A DNA stretch of 55,406 nucleotides, taken from assembly GCA_934167785.1 (NCBI GenBank), contig CAKPLX010000002.1, positions 1 through 55,406 on the forward strand, in the 5' to 3' direction. This document shows, in pieces, positions 34,691 to 42,600 of the stretch (within the stretch, counting starts at the first letter, position 1; each line of letters opens with the position of its first letter). The notes under the pieces were generated by a model that ran no database searches, was not told the origin of the DNA, and worked only from the letters and a program-made list of their open reading frames with translations. The stretch comes from an uncultured Bacilli bacterium (GTDB lineage: Bacteria; Bacillota_I; Bacilli_A; RF39; UBA660). The position numbers were made by a program, and so were the translations under genes.

Positions 34691-36463
34691 ATGTGTGGTA
34701 TTGTTGGATATATTGGTAAAAAACAAGCATTACCAATTCTTATTAAAGGTCTTAAAAGGTTGGAATACCGAGGATATGACTCCGCGGGAGTAGCTTTTTT
34801 TGACCATAACAAAATTAAAATTCAAAAAAGTGTAGGAAGAATTCAAAAATTAGAAGAAAAATTAAATTTCTCCATTTCCAGCCATATTGGAATCGGCCAT
34901 ACAAGATGGGCAACCCACGGTAAAGTCACTACCAAAAACTCTCACCCTCATCAAGTAGGCAATATTACTATTGTTCATAATGGAATTATTGAAAATTACT
35001 TAGATTTAAAAAAAGAACTAGAAAATCATGGATATTCATTTCAAACCCAAACAGATACAGAAGTTGCTTGTGCCCTAATTGATTGGGAAAAGAAAATCCA
35101 TTCCTCTTTAAAAATGATTGATGTTTTAAACAAAGTCATGAAAAAAATAAAAGGGAGCTATGCAATCGTAATAATGGATCAAACCGAACAAGACAAACTT
35201 TATGTAATAAAAAAGGAAAGTCCTTTAGTTATTGGTATAGGAAAAGAAGAATACTTTATTGCCTCTGATTTTTCTGCTTACCTAGACGAAACAAAGAATT
35301 ATATTATTTTAGAGGATAATGAAATTGGTATTCTTTCAATGAATGACATCGCCATTTACCAAGAAGGCACTCTAAAAGAGTGTACAATAAAAACATTAAA
35401 TGAAGAAGTAGAAATCGCTACCAAAGGCGAACAAGAGCATTATATGATAAAAGAAATCAAAGAACAAAGTCAACTTATTCAAAAATGGAATACACTCTAT
35501 TTTAATCAAAAAGAAAAACTACCTGATATTACTTCTTATCAGCGTATCCATATTGTTGCCTGCGGAACAGCTTATCATGCTGGACTTATTGGGAAGTATT
35601 TATTAGAAAAAAATACTGATTTCGAAGTGAATGTTTATGTTGCTTCTGAATATCGCTACCAAAAAAACTTTTTAGATGAAAATACTTTAGTTATTGCCAT
35701 CTCCCAATCTGGAGAAACGGCTGATACATTAGCATGTATTAAAATGGCCAAAGAAGAAGGAACAACTACTTTAGGAATTATTAACGTCTACAATAGTTCT
35801 ATTGCCCGTATATGTGACTTTGTTATTTATACACACGCTGGAAGTGAAGTCGCTGTTGCTTCTACTAAAGCCTATACTTCCCAAATATATGTCCTAGGAT
35901 TACTTGCTTTAGAATATCAAAAGAAAAAAGAAGAGAAAAATACTTATCAGGAATTGCCAAAAAAGATTGAAGAATTAATTAATTTTGATTATTCCTCTAT
36001 CATTGATCACATCTATTTGAAAAAAGATATTTTCTACCTTGGAAGAAATATCGACTATATAAGTATGTTAGAAGGATCCTTAAAACTAAAAGAAATTACT
36101 TATATTCATAGCGAAGCATTTCCAGCCGGTGAACTTAAGCATGGACCTATTTCTTTAATCGAAGAAAATACTCCAGTAATCGCTTTAATTACCCACAAAG
36201 AAACAGCCTTAAAAACAATTAGCAACATAAAAGAAGTAAAAGCTAGAGGAGCCTATGTTATTCTAATCATTACAAAAGGCATCCTAGAAAATATTGATAA
36301 AAATGCCTATGATGAAATCATTTACTTACCAAAAACAGATGAATATACTTCCCCTATATTAAGTATTATCCCTCTACAATTAATTGCTTATTATACAGCA
36401 AAAAGAAAAAATTTAGATATCGATAAACCAAGAAACTTAGCCAAATCTGTTACCGTAGAATAA
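34691..36463 (+). CDS. glmS: Glutamine-fructose-6-phosphate aminotransferase (isomerizing)
   Basis: Makes glucosamine-6-phosphate, the first step to UDP-GlcNAc and the wall. The 590-aa protein starts MCGIVGYIGKK with the Cys nucleophile right after Met, and has LEYRGYDSAGVA and HTRWATHG in the glutaminase half. Two SIS domains follow (CGTAYHAG, ISQSGETADTL, SEAFPAGELKHGP) and the C-terminus is DKPRNLAKSVTVE. Normal length. It is one of two main plus-strand genes, controlled by the ribozyme upstream and closed by a strong terminator. Confidence 0.98.
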   Translation: MCGIVGYIGKKQALPILIKGLKRLEYRGYDSAGVAFFDHNKIKIQKSVGRIQKLEEKLNFSISSHIGIGHTRWATHGKVTTKNSHPHQVGNITIVHNGIIENYLDLKKELENHGYSFQTQTDTEVACALIDWEKKIHSSLKMIDVLNKVMKKIKGSYAIVIMDQTEQDKLYVIKKESPLVIGIGKEEYFIASDFSAYLDETKNYIILEDNEIGILSMNDIAIYQEGTLKECTIKTLNEEVEIATKGEQEHYMIKEIKEQSQLIQKWNTLYFNQKEKLPDITSYQRIHIVACGTAYHAGLIGKYLLEKNTDFEVNVYVASEYRYQKNFLDENTLVIAISQSGETADTLACIKMAKEEGTTTLGIINVYNSSIARICDFVIYTHAGSEVAVASTKAYTSQIYVLGLLALEYQKKKEEKNTYQELPKKIEELINFDYSSIIDHIYLKKDIFYLGRNIDYISMLEGSLKLKEITYIHSEAFPAGELKHGPISLIEENTPVIALITHKETALKTISNIKEVKARGAYVILIITKGILENIDKNAYDEIIYLPKTDEYTSPILSIIPLQLIAYYTAKRKNLDIDKPRNLAKSVTVE

Positions 36464-36473
36464 ACTTTATTAT

Positions 36474-36515
36474 AGAATTGTAATCTATATCAATAGAAAT
36501 ACAATTCTTTTTTTA
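36474..36515 (+). terminator. glmS terminator
   Basis: AGAATTGTA (36474-36482) pairs with TACAATTCT (36500-36508), followed by eight T's. Confidence 0.85.
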
Positions 36516-36552
36516 TCAAAAAATCTTGCTCTCTACACAAAAAGCAAGATTT
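36515..36552 (-). terminator. Terminator of the sortase operon
   Basis: The minus strand reads AAATCTTGCT, a 12-nt loop, AGCAAGATTT and then T's, ending right after the stop of the gene at 36553. It faces the glmS terminator. Confidence 0.8.
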
Positions 36553-37497
36553 CTAATTCATATTAAAAACATTTCTTAACAACTGATATTCTTCAACACT
36601 AATCTTATTTAAAATACTAACATTACTCATATCAATATTAGATAAATTACCAACTTGTAATTTAGAACAAATACTCTTTAACATTTTATTTTCCTCTAAA
36701 GTATATCCATTTACCATTCTAGCATGAATATCTCGCGATAAGATTAAATAATTTTGATAAATATGATCCATATTACTATCAGAAAAAATAATATTACAAT
36801 CTTCTCCATGAATACTTAGTATTTGATTTCTATCAAAATGAAGTAATTCCTCTTTCGTCATCAAAGAAGTAGAAAAAGTACTTTCCTTTCTTTGAGGTTT
36901 TTTGAATAATTTTTCTTTTTTTCCTAACTCATTCTTTTTTAAAAGAATATTTTCTTTTAAAACATTCCTAAAAGAAGAAAAGTTCTCTGACACAACATAA
37001 TCTTTATCTTTAGAAAAAAGAAAATAGCCAATATAAGTAAGACAAAGTAAAATCAAATATAAAAGAAAGATAACAATACTCAAATCAATAAAATTAACCG
37101 CATTACCAACATCCATTACATATAGACTAGGATATTTATTTCCTAAAACAACCGCTATCGTAGATCCCAAAATAATTGTAGTAATAATAAACAAGAGATA
37201 ATTTAAAACAGAATAGAAAAAAGCAATTTTACGATTCAAAGTAAATAAAACAATTGCATTCACAATCACAACAACAATTAAATAAGTTTTTACTGATAAA
37301 TACTTTAATTGAAAAATACTACTAATAATACCATTAACATAAGAAAATGTCATTATCCCCAAAAGACAATAGCTAATTGTAAAAATCATCTTATGAGAAG
37401 AAGAAACTTTCTTTTTTCCCATAAAAATCATACTAACTACAAAAAACAAAATGATCAAAATAAGATAACACGGATTAATGGAAAATATTTTCTTCAC
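36553..37497 (-). CDS. Membrane protein of unknown function in the sortase operon (copy 1)
   Basis: I do not recognise this 314-aa protein. Its first ~165 residues are about five hydrophobic segments, followed by a basic linker (KENILLKKNELGKKEKLFKKPQRK) and a soluble C-terminal domain of ~100 residues (MVNGYTLEENKMLKSIC...EEYQLLRNVF). The gene at 37519 has the same plan, and the YTLxxxxxxxxML...Y(Q/H)L(L/F)xR endings look homologous. Third in an operon after a sortase and that paralogue. A role at the cell surface or in wall-protein handling is only inferred. Confidence 0.7.
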   Translation of the reverse strand: MKKIFSINPCYLILIILFFVVSMIFMGKKKVSSSHKMIFTISYCLLGIMTFSYVNGIISSIFQLKYLSVKTYLIVVVIVNAIVLFTLNRKIAFFYSVLNYLLFIITTIILGSTIAVVLGNKYPSLYVMDVGNAVNFIDLSIVIFLLYLILLCLTYIGYFLFSKDKDYVVSENFSSFRNVLKENILLKKNELGKKEKLFKKPQRKESTFSTSLMTKEELLHFDRNQILSIHGEDCNIIFSDSNMDHIYQNYLILSRDIHARMVNGYTLEENKMLKSICSKLQVGNLSNIDMSNVSILNKISVEEYQLLRNVFNMN

Positions 37498-37518
37498 ACC
37501 AATCTCCCCCTTTATTAA

Positions 37519-38754
37519 TTAATTAGCTGAATAGTTTTTTAACATTCTTTGAAACAAATGATAGGTCTCTGTTGAATATTTTGTAATTAAACGATACTCT
37601 AAATCTTTATCAATCACAACAGAATTACTTTGATTATGTTCACGAATATCTTTCAACATTTTATTAAAAATTCGATAATCATTCAATGTATAAGTATTTT
37701 TTTCATTGAAAACCTCACGACTCTTACTCTCTTCTTGAACATATGGCAAACTATTATTTAAAATTTGATCCAAAACAGAACCATTCGCCTCAGAAGCATG
37801 TGGTACAATCACTTTCTTTTCCTGCTCTCTTGGAACAAATGAACTCAAATCAAATGAAGATTGTACTTCTTTATTTAAATGAAGTTCATCACTAGAAAAT
37901 GGTACTACCACAGAAGTATTTTCTTCCTGTTGAAGCATTTGTTCAATCATCATCTGTTTATTCCAAGAAGAATTTTCCGTATTTTCAAAATGTCTTGGCA
38001 TCGTTGGAATAAATTGATAAGAAGGAGCTTCATTTACCGACTCTTCAACTTTATTAACATTAACCTCTTTCAATACTGGCTCTTTTGACTCTTGATTCAA
38101 AGCAACATCTTCTAAAACTAAATTAGAAACATTAGCCGTATTTTTTAAAGTATCACTCGCTAATTCCTTTTTCTCTCGTTTCAATAGAATTCTCTCTGAT
38201 AAAACACTACTCAAATAAACTACCGCTAAACTAAGAAGCCAAAAGACAAAAACTATAACACTAAGTTCTAACAAAATAATTAAATTTTTATTAGAAAAAA
38301 GAGAAACTTTCTTAAAAATATCCACCTTATTCACAGAAATCAATTCTAAGATAAGTGCAAATAGAAAATCAATAATAATTAGAAAAATTCCATTAATTGT
38401 TTTATAACTACTTTTATGTCTTATATTAATCAAACTACCAACAATAGCAATATTCATAAAGATTAAAACAAACAAATAGAAATAAGTAGAAGGAAAATAG
38501 ATATTAGTAAAGAAATCATCCATAATAGAATCTCCTACTTTTCCTAGTACAGTAAGATTATTCAAAATAACATAACCAATCAAAAGAAGAGTACTAATAA
38601 AAGAGAAGATAAAACAAACTTTTTTAGAAATTTTCTTTCTTGAAAAAAGGAAAATCAAAAAAAGAATAATTCCTAAAAATATTACATTTACTAAAGATGT
38701 ATTTGCAACCGAAATAAGACTAAATAATTTTTCAAAAATACTCGTATATTTCAT
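37519..38754 (-). CDS. Membrane protein of unknown function in the sortase operon (copy 2)
   Basis: A 411-aa protein with about five hydrophobic segments in residues 1-190, a long polar, probably disordered cytoplasmic linker (~195-340, rich in Glu, Asn and Ser), and a C-terminal ~60-residue domain (NTYTLNDYRIFNKMLKDI...TYHLFQRMLKN). Copy 1 at 36553 shares the layout and this last domain. It lies 12 bp after the sortase gene. Function unknown. Confidence 0.7.
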   Translation of the reverse strand: MKYTSIFEKLFSLISVANTSLVNVIFLGIILFLIFLFSRKKISKKVCFIFSFISTLLLIGYVILNNLTVLGKVGDSIMDDFFTNIYFPSTYFYLFVLIFMNIAIVGSLINIRHKSSYKTINGIFLIIIDFLFALILELISVNKVDIFKKVSLFSNKNLIILLELSVIVFVFWLLSLAVVYLSSVLSERILLKREKKELASDTLKNTANVSNLVLEDVALNQESKEPVLKEVNVNKVEESVNEAPSYQFIPTMPRHFENTENSSWNKQMMIEQMLQQEENTSVVVPFSSDELHLNKEVQSSFDLSSFVPREQEKKVIVPHASEANGSVLDQILNNSLPYVQEESKSREVFNEKNTYTLNDYRIFNKMLKDIREHNQSNSVVIDKDLEYRLITKYSTETYHLFQRMLKNYSAN

Positions 38755-38766
38755 CTTAAGTCCCCC

Positions 38767-39420
38767 CTACTCTACACTTTCTAATTCAAAAATATAAATT
38801 GTTTGTTTAGTTTCATCATCTTTTGTACAAGTAATTAAAGTTAAACAAGTTTTACTTTCATCACGATAAATTGTTACCGTACCATCCTTGATATCATCAT
38901 AAATATTAACAATCTTATAATGATATTTTTTATCACCATAACGAATACTAGCTGTATCTCCAACTACTAATTGATAAAGATTAGCAAAATAACTATTACT
39001 ATAATTTCCCGAATGTCCAATAATAATGGTATTTCCATTTTTTTCATCTGGATAACTAGAAGAATCCAATATCTTCAAATTAAACTTAACATTATTTAAA
39101 GAAGAATCCTTTCGATAAAAACCTTTATTAAAATTAATTTTAGGAATTTCCAATATTCCAGCATAAGTCTCATAATCACTATTACTTGTATTATTCTCTA
39201 CCCTCTCTGATGAAGTTTTATTTTCTTCCGTTTTCTTTGCTTCTTCTAACTTCTTACTTTTTTCTTCTTCTTCTTTTTGGATTTCCGTTAACTCTAAATT
39301 TGTAGCACTAAATACTTTTTCTCTTTTAGCAACAACATAATCATTAAGTAATAAAGAAATACCAACCAAGATTAAAATAAGACTAAATAAAACTTTTCTT
39401 CTTAACTTTTCCACACTCAT
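38767..39420 (-). CDS. Sortase (class B/D-like transpeptidase)
   Basis: A 217-aa membrane-anchored transpeptidase that links surface proteins to the wall. It has an N-terminal membrane helix (~10-28), a charged spacer with a lysine/glutamate run (~45-75), then the sortase domain: YAGILEIPKINFNKGFYR, His136 in IIIGHSGNYSNS and Cys198 in LTLITCTKDD. The usual catalytic Arg after the Cys is not seen (KQTIYIFEL, Gln where Arg is expected). ATG 39420 is used because GGTGAT precedes it. First gene of a three-gene operon with a ~105-nt leader. Confidence 0.87.
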   Translation of the reverse strand: MSVEKLRRKVLFSLILILVGISLLLNDYVVAKREKVFSATNLELTEIQKEEEEKSKKLEEAKKTEENKTSSERVENNTSNSDYETYAGILEIPKINFNKGFYRKDSSLNNVKFNLKILDSSSYPDEKNGNTIIIGHSGNYSNSYFANLYQLVVGDTASIRYGDKKYHYKIVNIYDDIKDGTVTIYRDESKTCLTLITCTKDDETKQTIYIFELESVE

Positions 39421-39527
39421 TACCAATCACCACCCATACGACCAACTGGGAAATTATGAAAATAATGATCTAACCCTTTTTTTCTTTTCTTTTTGGATTT
39501 CCCCTTGTCCCCTTGATTTGGTTAACT
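39421..39527 (-). promoter_or_regulatory. Structured 5' leader of the sortase operon
   Basis: About 105 nt between the promoter and the sortase ATG. On the minus strand GGGGAAAT (39497-39504) can pair with ATTTCCC (39448-39454). The same CCC can instead pair with a TGGG just before the ribosome site (CCCA...TGGG, 39435-39450). Two exclusive stems next to the start suggest control of translation. It matches no riboswitch I know. A short out-of-frame mini-ORF (MGGDW) ends on the sortase start. Confidence 0.35.
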
Positions 39528-39556
39528 ATTTTATCACCATTACCTTTTGTTGTCAA
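39528..39556 (-). promoter_or_regulatory. Promoter of the sortase operon
   Basis: Minus strand TTGACA (39551-39556), 17-bp spacer, TAAAAT (39528-39533) preceded by TGA as an extended -10. Back to back with the clpB promoter. Confidence 0.7.
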
Positions 39557-39583
39557 GAATTTTTTTAACTTTTGAGAAACATT

Positions 39584-39610
39584 TTAGCAATCTATGTTGA
39601 CAATTGCTAA
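39584..39610 (+). promoter_or_regulatory. CIRCE-type HrcA operator of clpB
   Basis: TTAGCAATC, nine bases, AATTGCTAA. The layout is that of CIRCE (TTAGCACTC-N9-GAGTGCTAA), with the inner CTC/GAG changed. It overlaps the -35 box of the clpB promoter, so HrcA binding should block transcription. The same variant lies upstream of hrcA (53520-53546). Confidence 0.8.
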
Positions 39611-39624
39611 AAACGTGCTATAAT
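39597..39624 (+). promoter_or_regulatory. clpB promoter
   Basis: TTGACA (39597-39602), a 16-bp spacer and TATAAT (39619-39624) with a TG before it. The -35 box sits inside the CIRCE element. Confidence 0.8.
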
Positions 39625-39656
39625 AAGGTTACAAAATGAAGAAAGGAAGTGTTATT

Positions 39657-41762
39657 ATGCAAAATAATATGCAAGAAGAACAAGTAAAACCATTAGAAAA
39701 ATATGGTCGTGATATTACAAAAATGGTAACAGACGGAAAAATCGATCCCGTTATTGGTCGAGATGAAGAAATTCGAAGCATTACCAGAATTTTATCACGA
39801 AAAACTAAAAATAATCCAGTTCTAATTGGTGAACCAGGTGTTGGAAAAACCGCTATCGTCGAAGGGTTAGCAAGTCGTATTATTAAAGGTGATGTTCCTA
39901 ATAGTTTAAAAAATAAAACCATTTGGGAATTAGATATGGGTGCATTAATTGCTGGAGCAAAATATCGTGGTGAATTCGAAGAAAGATTAAAAGCAGTATT
40001 AAAAGAAGTAAAAAATAGTCATGGAAATATCATTATGTTTATTGATGAAATTCATATGATTGTAGGTGCAGGTGGAATGGAAGGAACCATGGATGCTGGT
40101 AATATGTTAAAGCCAATGTTAGCCAGAGGAGAAATCCATTGCATTGGTGCCACTACCTTAAACGAATATCGAAAGTATATTGAAAAAGATGGTGCTTTAG
40201 AAAGAAGATTCCAAAAAGTTCAAGTTAATGAGCCTACAGTTTTAGATACTATCACTATCCTAAGAGGATTAAAATCTAGATTCGAAGTCTATCACGGCGT
40301 AAACATTAAAGATAGAGCCTTAGTCGCAGCAGCCACCCTATCCGATCGTTACATCACTAGTAGATTTCTACCGGATAAAGCAATTGATTTAGTAGATGAA
40401 GCTTGTGCTACAATCAAAGTTCAAATGGAATCCGTTCCAACAGAACTAGACTCTTTAACAAGAAAAATTATGCGTCTTCAAATTGAAAAAGAAGCCTTAA
40501 AAAAAGAAAAAGATGATATCTCTAAAAACAGAAAAATAGAAATAGACAAACAATTAAGTATTCTTCACCAAAAAGAACAAGAAATTAGTCAAGCATGGGA
40601 AGAAGAGAAAAAAATCAACACAGCCATCAGTAAGAAAAAAGAAGAAATTGAAAACGCTAATTACAAACTAGAAATCGCAGAAGCAAACTATGATTTAGAA
40701 TCTGCCGCTCGATTAAGACACGGTGTAATTCCAAAACTTGAACAAGAATTAACAGAATTAAACAAACAAAATAAAAATGATATTCTATCAGATACTGTTG
40801 ATGAAGAAGATATTGCCGCAATTATCTCTAAATGGACAATGATTCCAATTCAAAAACTAGTTGGTAGTGAAAGAGATAAATTACTTAACTTAGAAAAAAA
40901 CATGAATCAAAGAGTAATGGGCCAGCAAGAAGCAATTCACCTAGTAAGCGAAGCCATTATTCGAGCAAGAGCAGGGATCAAAGATCCCAATCGACCAATC
41001 GGTTCCTTTATTTTCTTAGGACCAACCGGTGTTGGAAAAACAGAAGTAGCAAGAACACTAGCTTATGAACTATTTGACGATGAAAGACACATGATTCGTA
41101 TTGATATGAGTGAATATATGGAACCACATTCTGTTGCTAGATTAATTGGTTCTCCTCCAGGATATGTTGGTTATGATGACGGAGGTCAATTAACCGAAGC
41201 CGTTAGAAGAAATCCTTATTCTATCGTTTTATTTGATGAAATTGAAAAAGCACATAAAGATGTCTTTAATATTTTATTACAAATCCTAGATGATGGACGC
41301 ATTACAGATGGCCAAGGAAGAACTGTTGATTTTAAAAATACCATTATTATTATGACTTCTAATCTAGGAAGTGAATATATCCTAGACAACAAAGAAAATG
41401 CTAATCAAATGGTCATGAATCTCCTTCACCAAACCTTCAAGCCAGAATTCATTAATCGTATTGATGAAATTATTATTTTCCATTCACTAAAAAAGGATAC
41501 TATTTCACTTATCTTAGATAAGATTATTCAAGAAATTGAAGCAAGACTTAAAGATAAAAGAATAAAAATTCTTCTTACCAAAGAAGCAAAAGAATTAATT
41601 ATCGAAAGTTCTTATAACGAAGATTTTGGAGCAAGACCAATAAAAAGATTTGTCCAAAGAAACATTGAATCTTTAATTGCTAATGCTATTCTACAAGATA
41701 AAATAAAATACAATAGTACCATTACTATTGATTGCAAAAATAACCAATTTATAATCATTTAA
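39657..41762 (+). CDS. clpB: ClpB-type disaggregase lacking the N-terminal domain
   Basis: A 701-aa AAA+ chaperone. Domain 1 has [15 protein letters not shown] and [14 protein letters not shown] ~110-residue coiled-coil middle domain follows (about 270-385, [18 protein letters not shown]... to ...[15 protein letters not shown]), as in ClpB. Domain 2 has [15 protein letters not shown] and FDEIEKAH. No ClpP-binding (I/V)GF loop is seen between SNLGSEYIL and [11 protein letters not shown], so it is a disaggregase, not ClpC. The ~145-aa Clp N domain is absent, like the short ClpB form. ATG 39657 has AAAGGAAG upstream; an in-frame ATG at 39636 would overlap that site. Controlled by CIRCE. Confidence 0.9.
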   Translation: MQNNMQEEQVKPLEKYGRDITKMVTDGKIDPVIGRDEEIRSITRILSRKTKNNPVLIGEPGVGKTAIVEGLASRIIKGDVPNSLKNKTIWELDMGALIAGAKYRGEFEERLKAVLKEVKNSHGNIIMFIDEIHMIVGAGGMEGTMDAGNMLKPMLARGEIHCIGATTLNEYRKYIEKDGALERRFQKVQVNEPTVLDTITILRGLKSRFEVYHGVNIKDRALVAAATLSDRYITSRFLPDKAIDLVDEACATIKVQMESVPTELDSLTRKIMRLQIEKEALKKEKDDISKNRKIEIDKQLSILHQKEQEISQAWEEEKKINTAISKKKEEIENANYKLEIAEANYDLESAARLRHGVIPKLEQELTELNKQNKNDILSDTVDEEDIAAIISKWTMIPIQKLVGSERDKLLNLEKNMNQRVMGQQEAIHLVSEAIIRARAGIKDPNRPIGSFIFLGPTGVGKTEVARTLAYELFDDERHMIRIDMSEYMEPHSVARLIGSPPGYVGYDDGGQLTEAVRRNPYSIVLFDEIEKAHKDVFNILLQILDDGRITDGQGRTVDFKNTIIIMTSNLGSEYILDNKENANQMVMNLLHQTFKPEFINRIDEIIIFHSLKKDTISLILDKIIQEIEARLKDKRIKILLTKEAKELIIESSYNEDFGARPIKRFVQRNIESLIANAILQDKIKYNSTITIDCKNNQFIII

Positions 41763-41794
41763 AAAGGAGTGCCGAAATGAGCACTCCTTTTTTT
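41763..41794. terminator. Bidirectional terminator between clpB and the Cse60-like gene
   Basis: AAGGAGTGC, a short loop, GCACTCCTT, with A's before and T's after on the plus strand, so it can end both clpB and the converging minus-strand gene. Confidence 0.85.
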
Positions 41795-41975
41795 ATTCCT
41801 GATTTTCTTTATATAAAATTAAAGCCGAAAAACAATAAATTTGTTCCTCCCCATAAATAGCATTAGATACACTATACTTTACATCAATCACATCAGGATT
41901 CTTTTCCTTAAAAAAAAGATTAATATCATCTTCTAAATCTTTTTCATGAGATTCATCAAATAATTTTACTTTCAT
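41793..41975 (-). CDS. Cse60-like small protein
   Basis: A 60-aa protein (MKVKLFDESHEKDLEDDINLFFKEKNPDVIDVKYSV..., ending EQIYCFSALILYKENQE) that matches the size and pattern of Cse60 (DUF2758), a small sigma-E-controlled sporulation protein in Bacillus. Presence outside spore formers is common, and its role is unknown. ATG 41975 has GGTGAT upstream; the longer frame to 42023 is not family-like. Confidence 0.75.
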   Translation of the reverse strand: MKVKLFDESHEKDLEDDINLFFKEKNPDVIDVKYSVSNAIYGEEQIYCFSALILYKENQE

Positions 41976-42021
41976 TCTATCACCAAAATTATAATATAAC
42001 ATTCCTTGGAATAAATATGTC

Positions 42022-42058
42022 AAAAAAAGTTATTGATTACCCTTTCAATAACTTTTTT
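42022..42058 (-). terminator. Terminator after the lipoprotein gene
   Basis: AAAAAAAGTTATTG and CAATAACTTTTTT form a long stem with T tracts on either strand. It overlaps the stop of the gene at 42057. Confidence 0.75.
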
Positions 42059-42521
42059 AAGTTTGATAATAAAAATCTTTCTTCTCTTGTGTATCCGTTT
42101 GATAAGAAATCCATATCTTTAAATTCAACTTTAATTTACTAAGATCCTTAGTAGAATTAATCTTTCCTTCCAATTCCAAAGAAGAATTCTCTTGAACATC
42201 AACCAGTAGTTCTTCCTTCTCATCAAATAATCCAACTGATGGAAAAACATCATCATTACTATAATTATTCACCACCATAGCTTTAATCTGATGCATATTC
42301 TCTTTAGGATCAGAAAAAGTCACTTTATAATGAATAGTCTGCTCATCTTCACGTTCAATATCAAAAACAAGCTCAAAAGGAAGATCACTAGAATAATCTT
42401 TCCTACTAAATAAATTGTTTCGATAAGCAATATAATTATTCTTCTCTTCTTCTTCCTTATTCTCACACCCTGTACCAAGAAAAAGAAGGACAATGAAGAA
42501 TAAATAACAAATCTTTTTCAT
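42057..42521 (-). CDS. Putative lipoprotein
   Basis: A 154-aa exported protein. The signal is MKKICYLFFIVLLFLGTGC, with a lipobox LGTGC at Cys19, then a Glu/Lys-rich spacer and a single beta-rich domain (PFELVFDIEREDEQTIHYKVTF...). No family recognised. It is flanked by its own terminator and lies 80 bp from alaS, so probably a single-gene unit. Function unknown. Confidence 0.75.
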   Translation of the reverse strand: MKKICYLFFIVLLFLGTGCENKEEEEKNNYIAYRNNLFSRKDYSSDLPFELVFDIEREDEQTIHYKVTFSDPKENMHQIKAMVVNNYSNDDVFPSVGLFDEKEELLVDVQENSSLELEGKINSTKDLSKLKLNLKIWISYQTDTQEKKDFYYQT

Positions 42522-42600
42522 ATTTCACCTACTCAAACTCATTAAATTAAAGCATACTATAAAATTAATTTCTTATTAAGCATTTTATTCTTAGTTGACA

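Noticed and set aside
34564..34812. Minus-strand 82-codon frame across the glmS ribozyme and glmS start
   Set aside because: It is antisense to the conserved ribozyme core and to glmS codons.
39629..39922. Minus-strand frame opposite the clpB start
   Set aside because: The antisense shadow of a clear AAA+ coding sequence, and it overlaps the clpB ribosome site.
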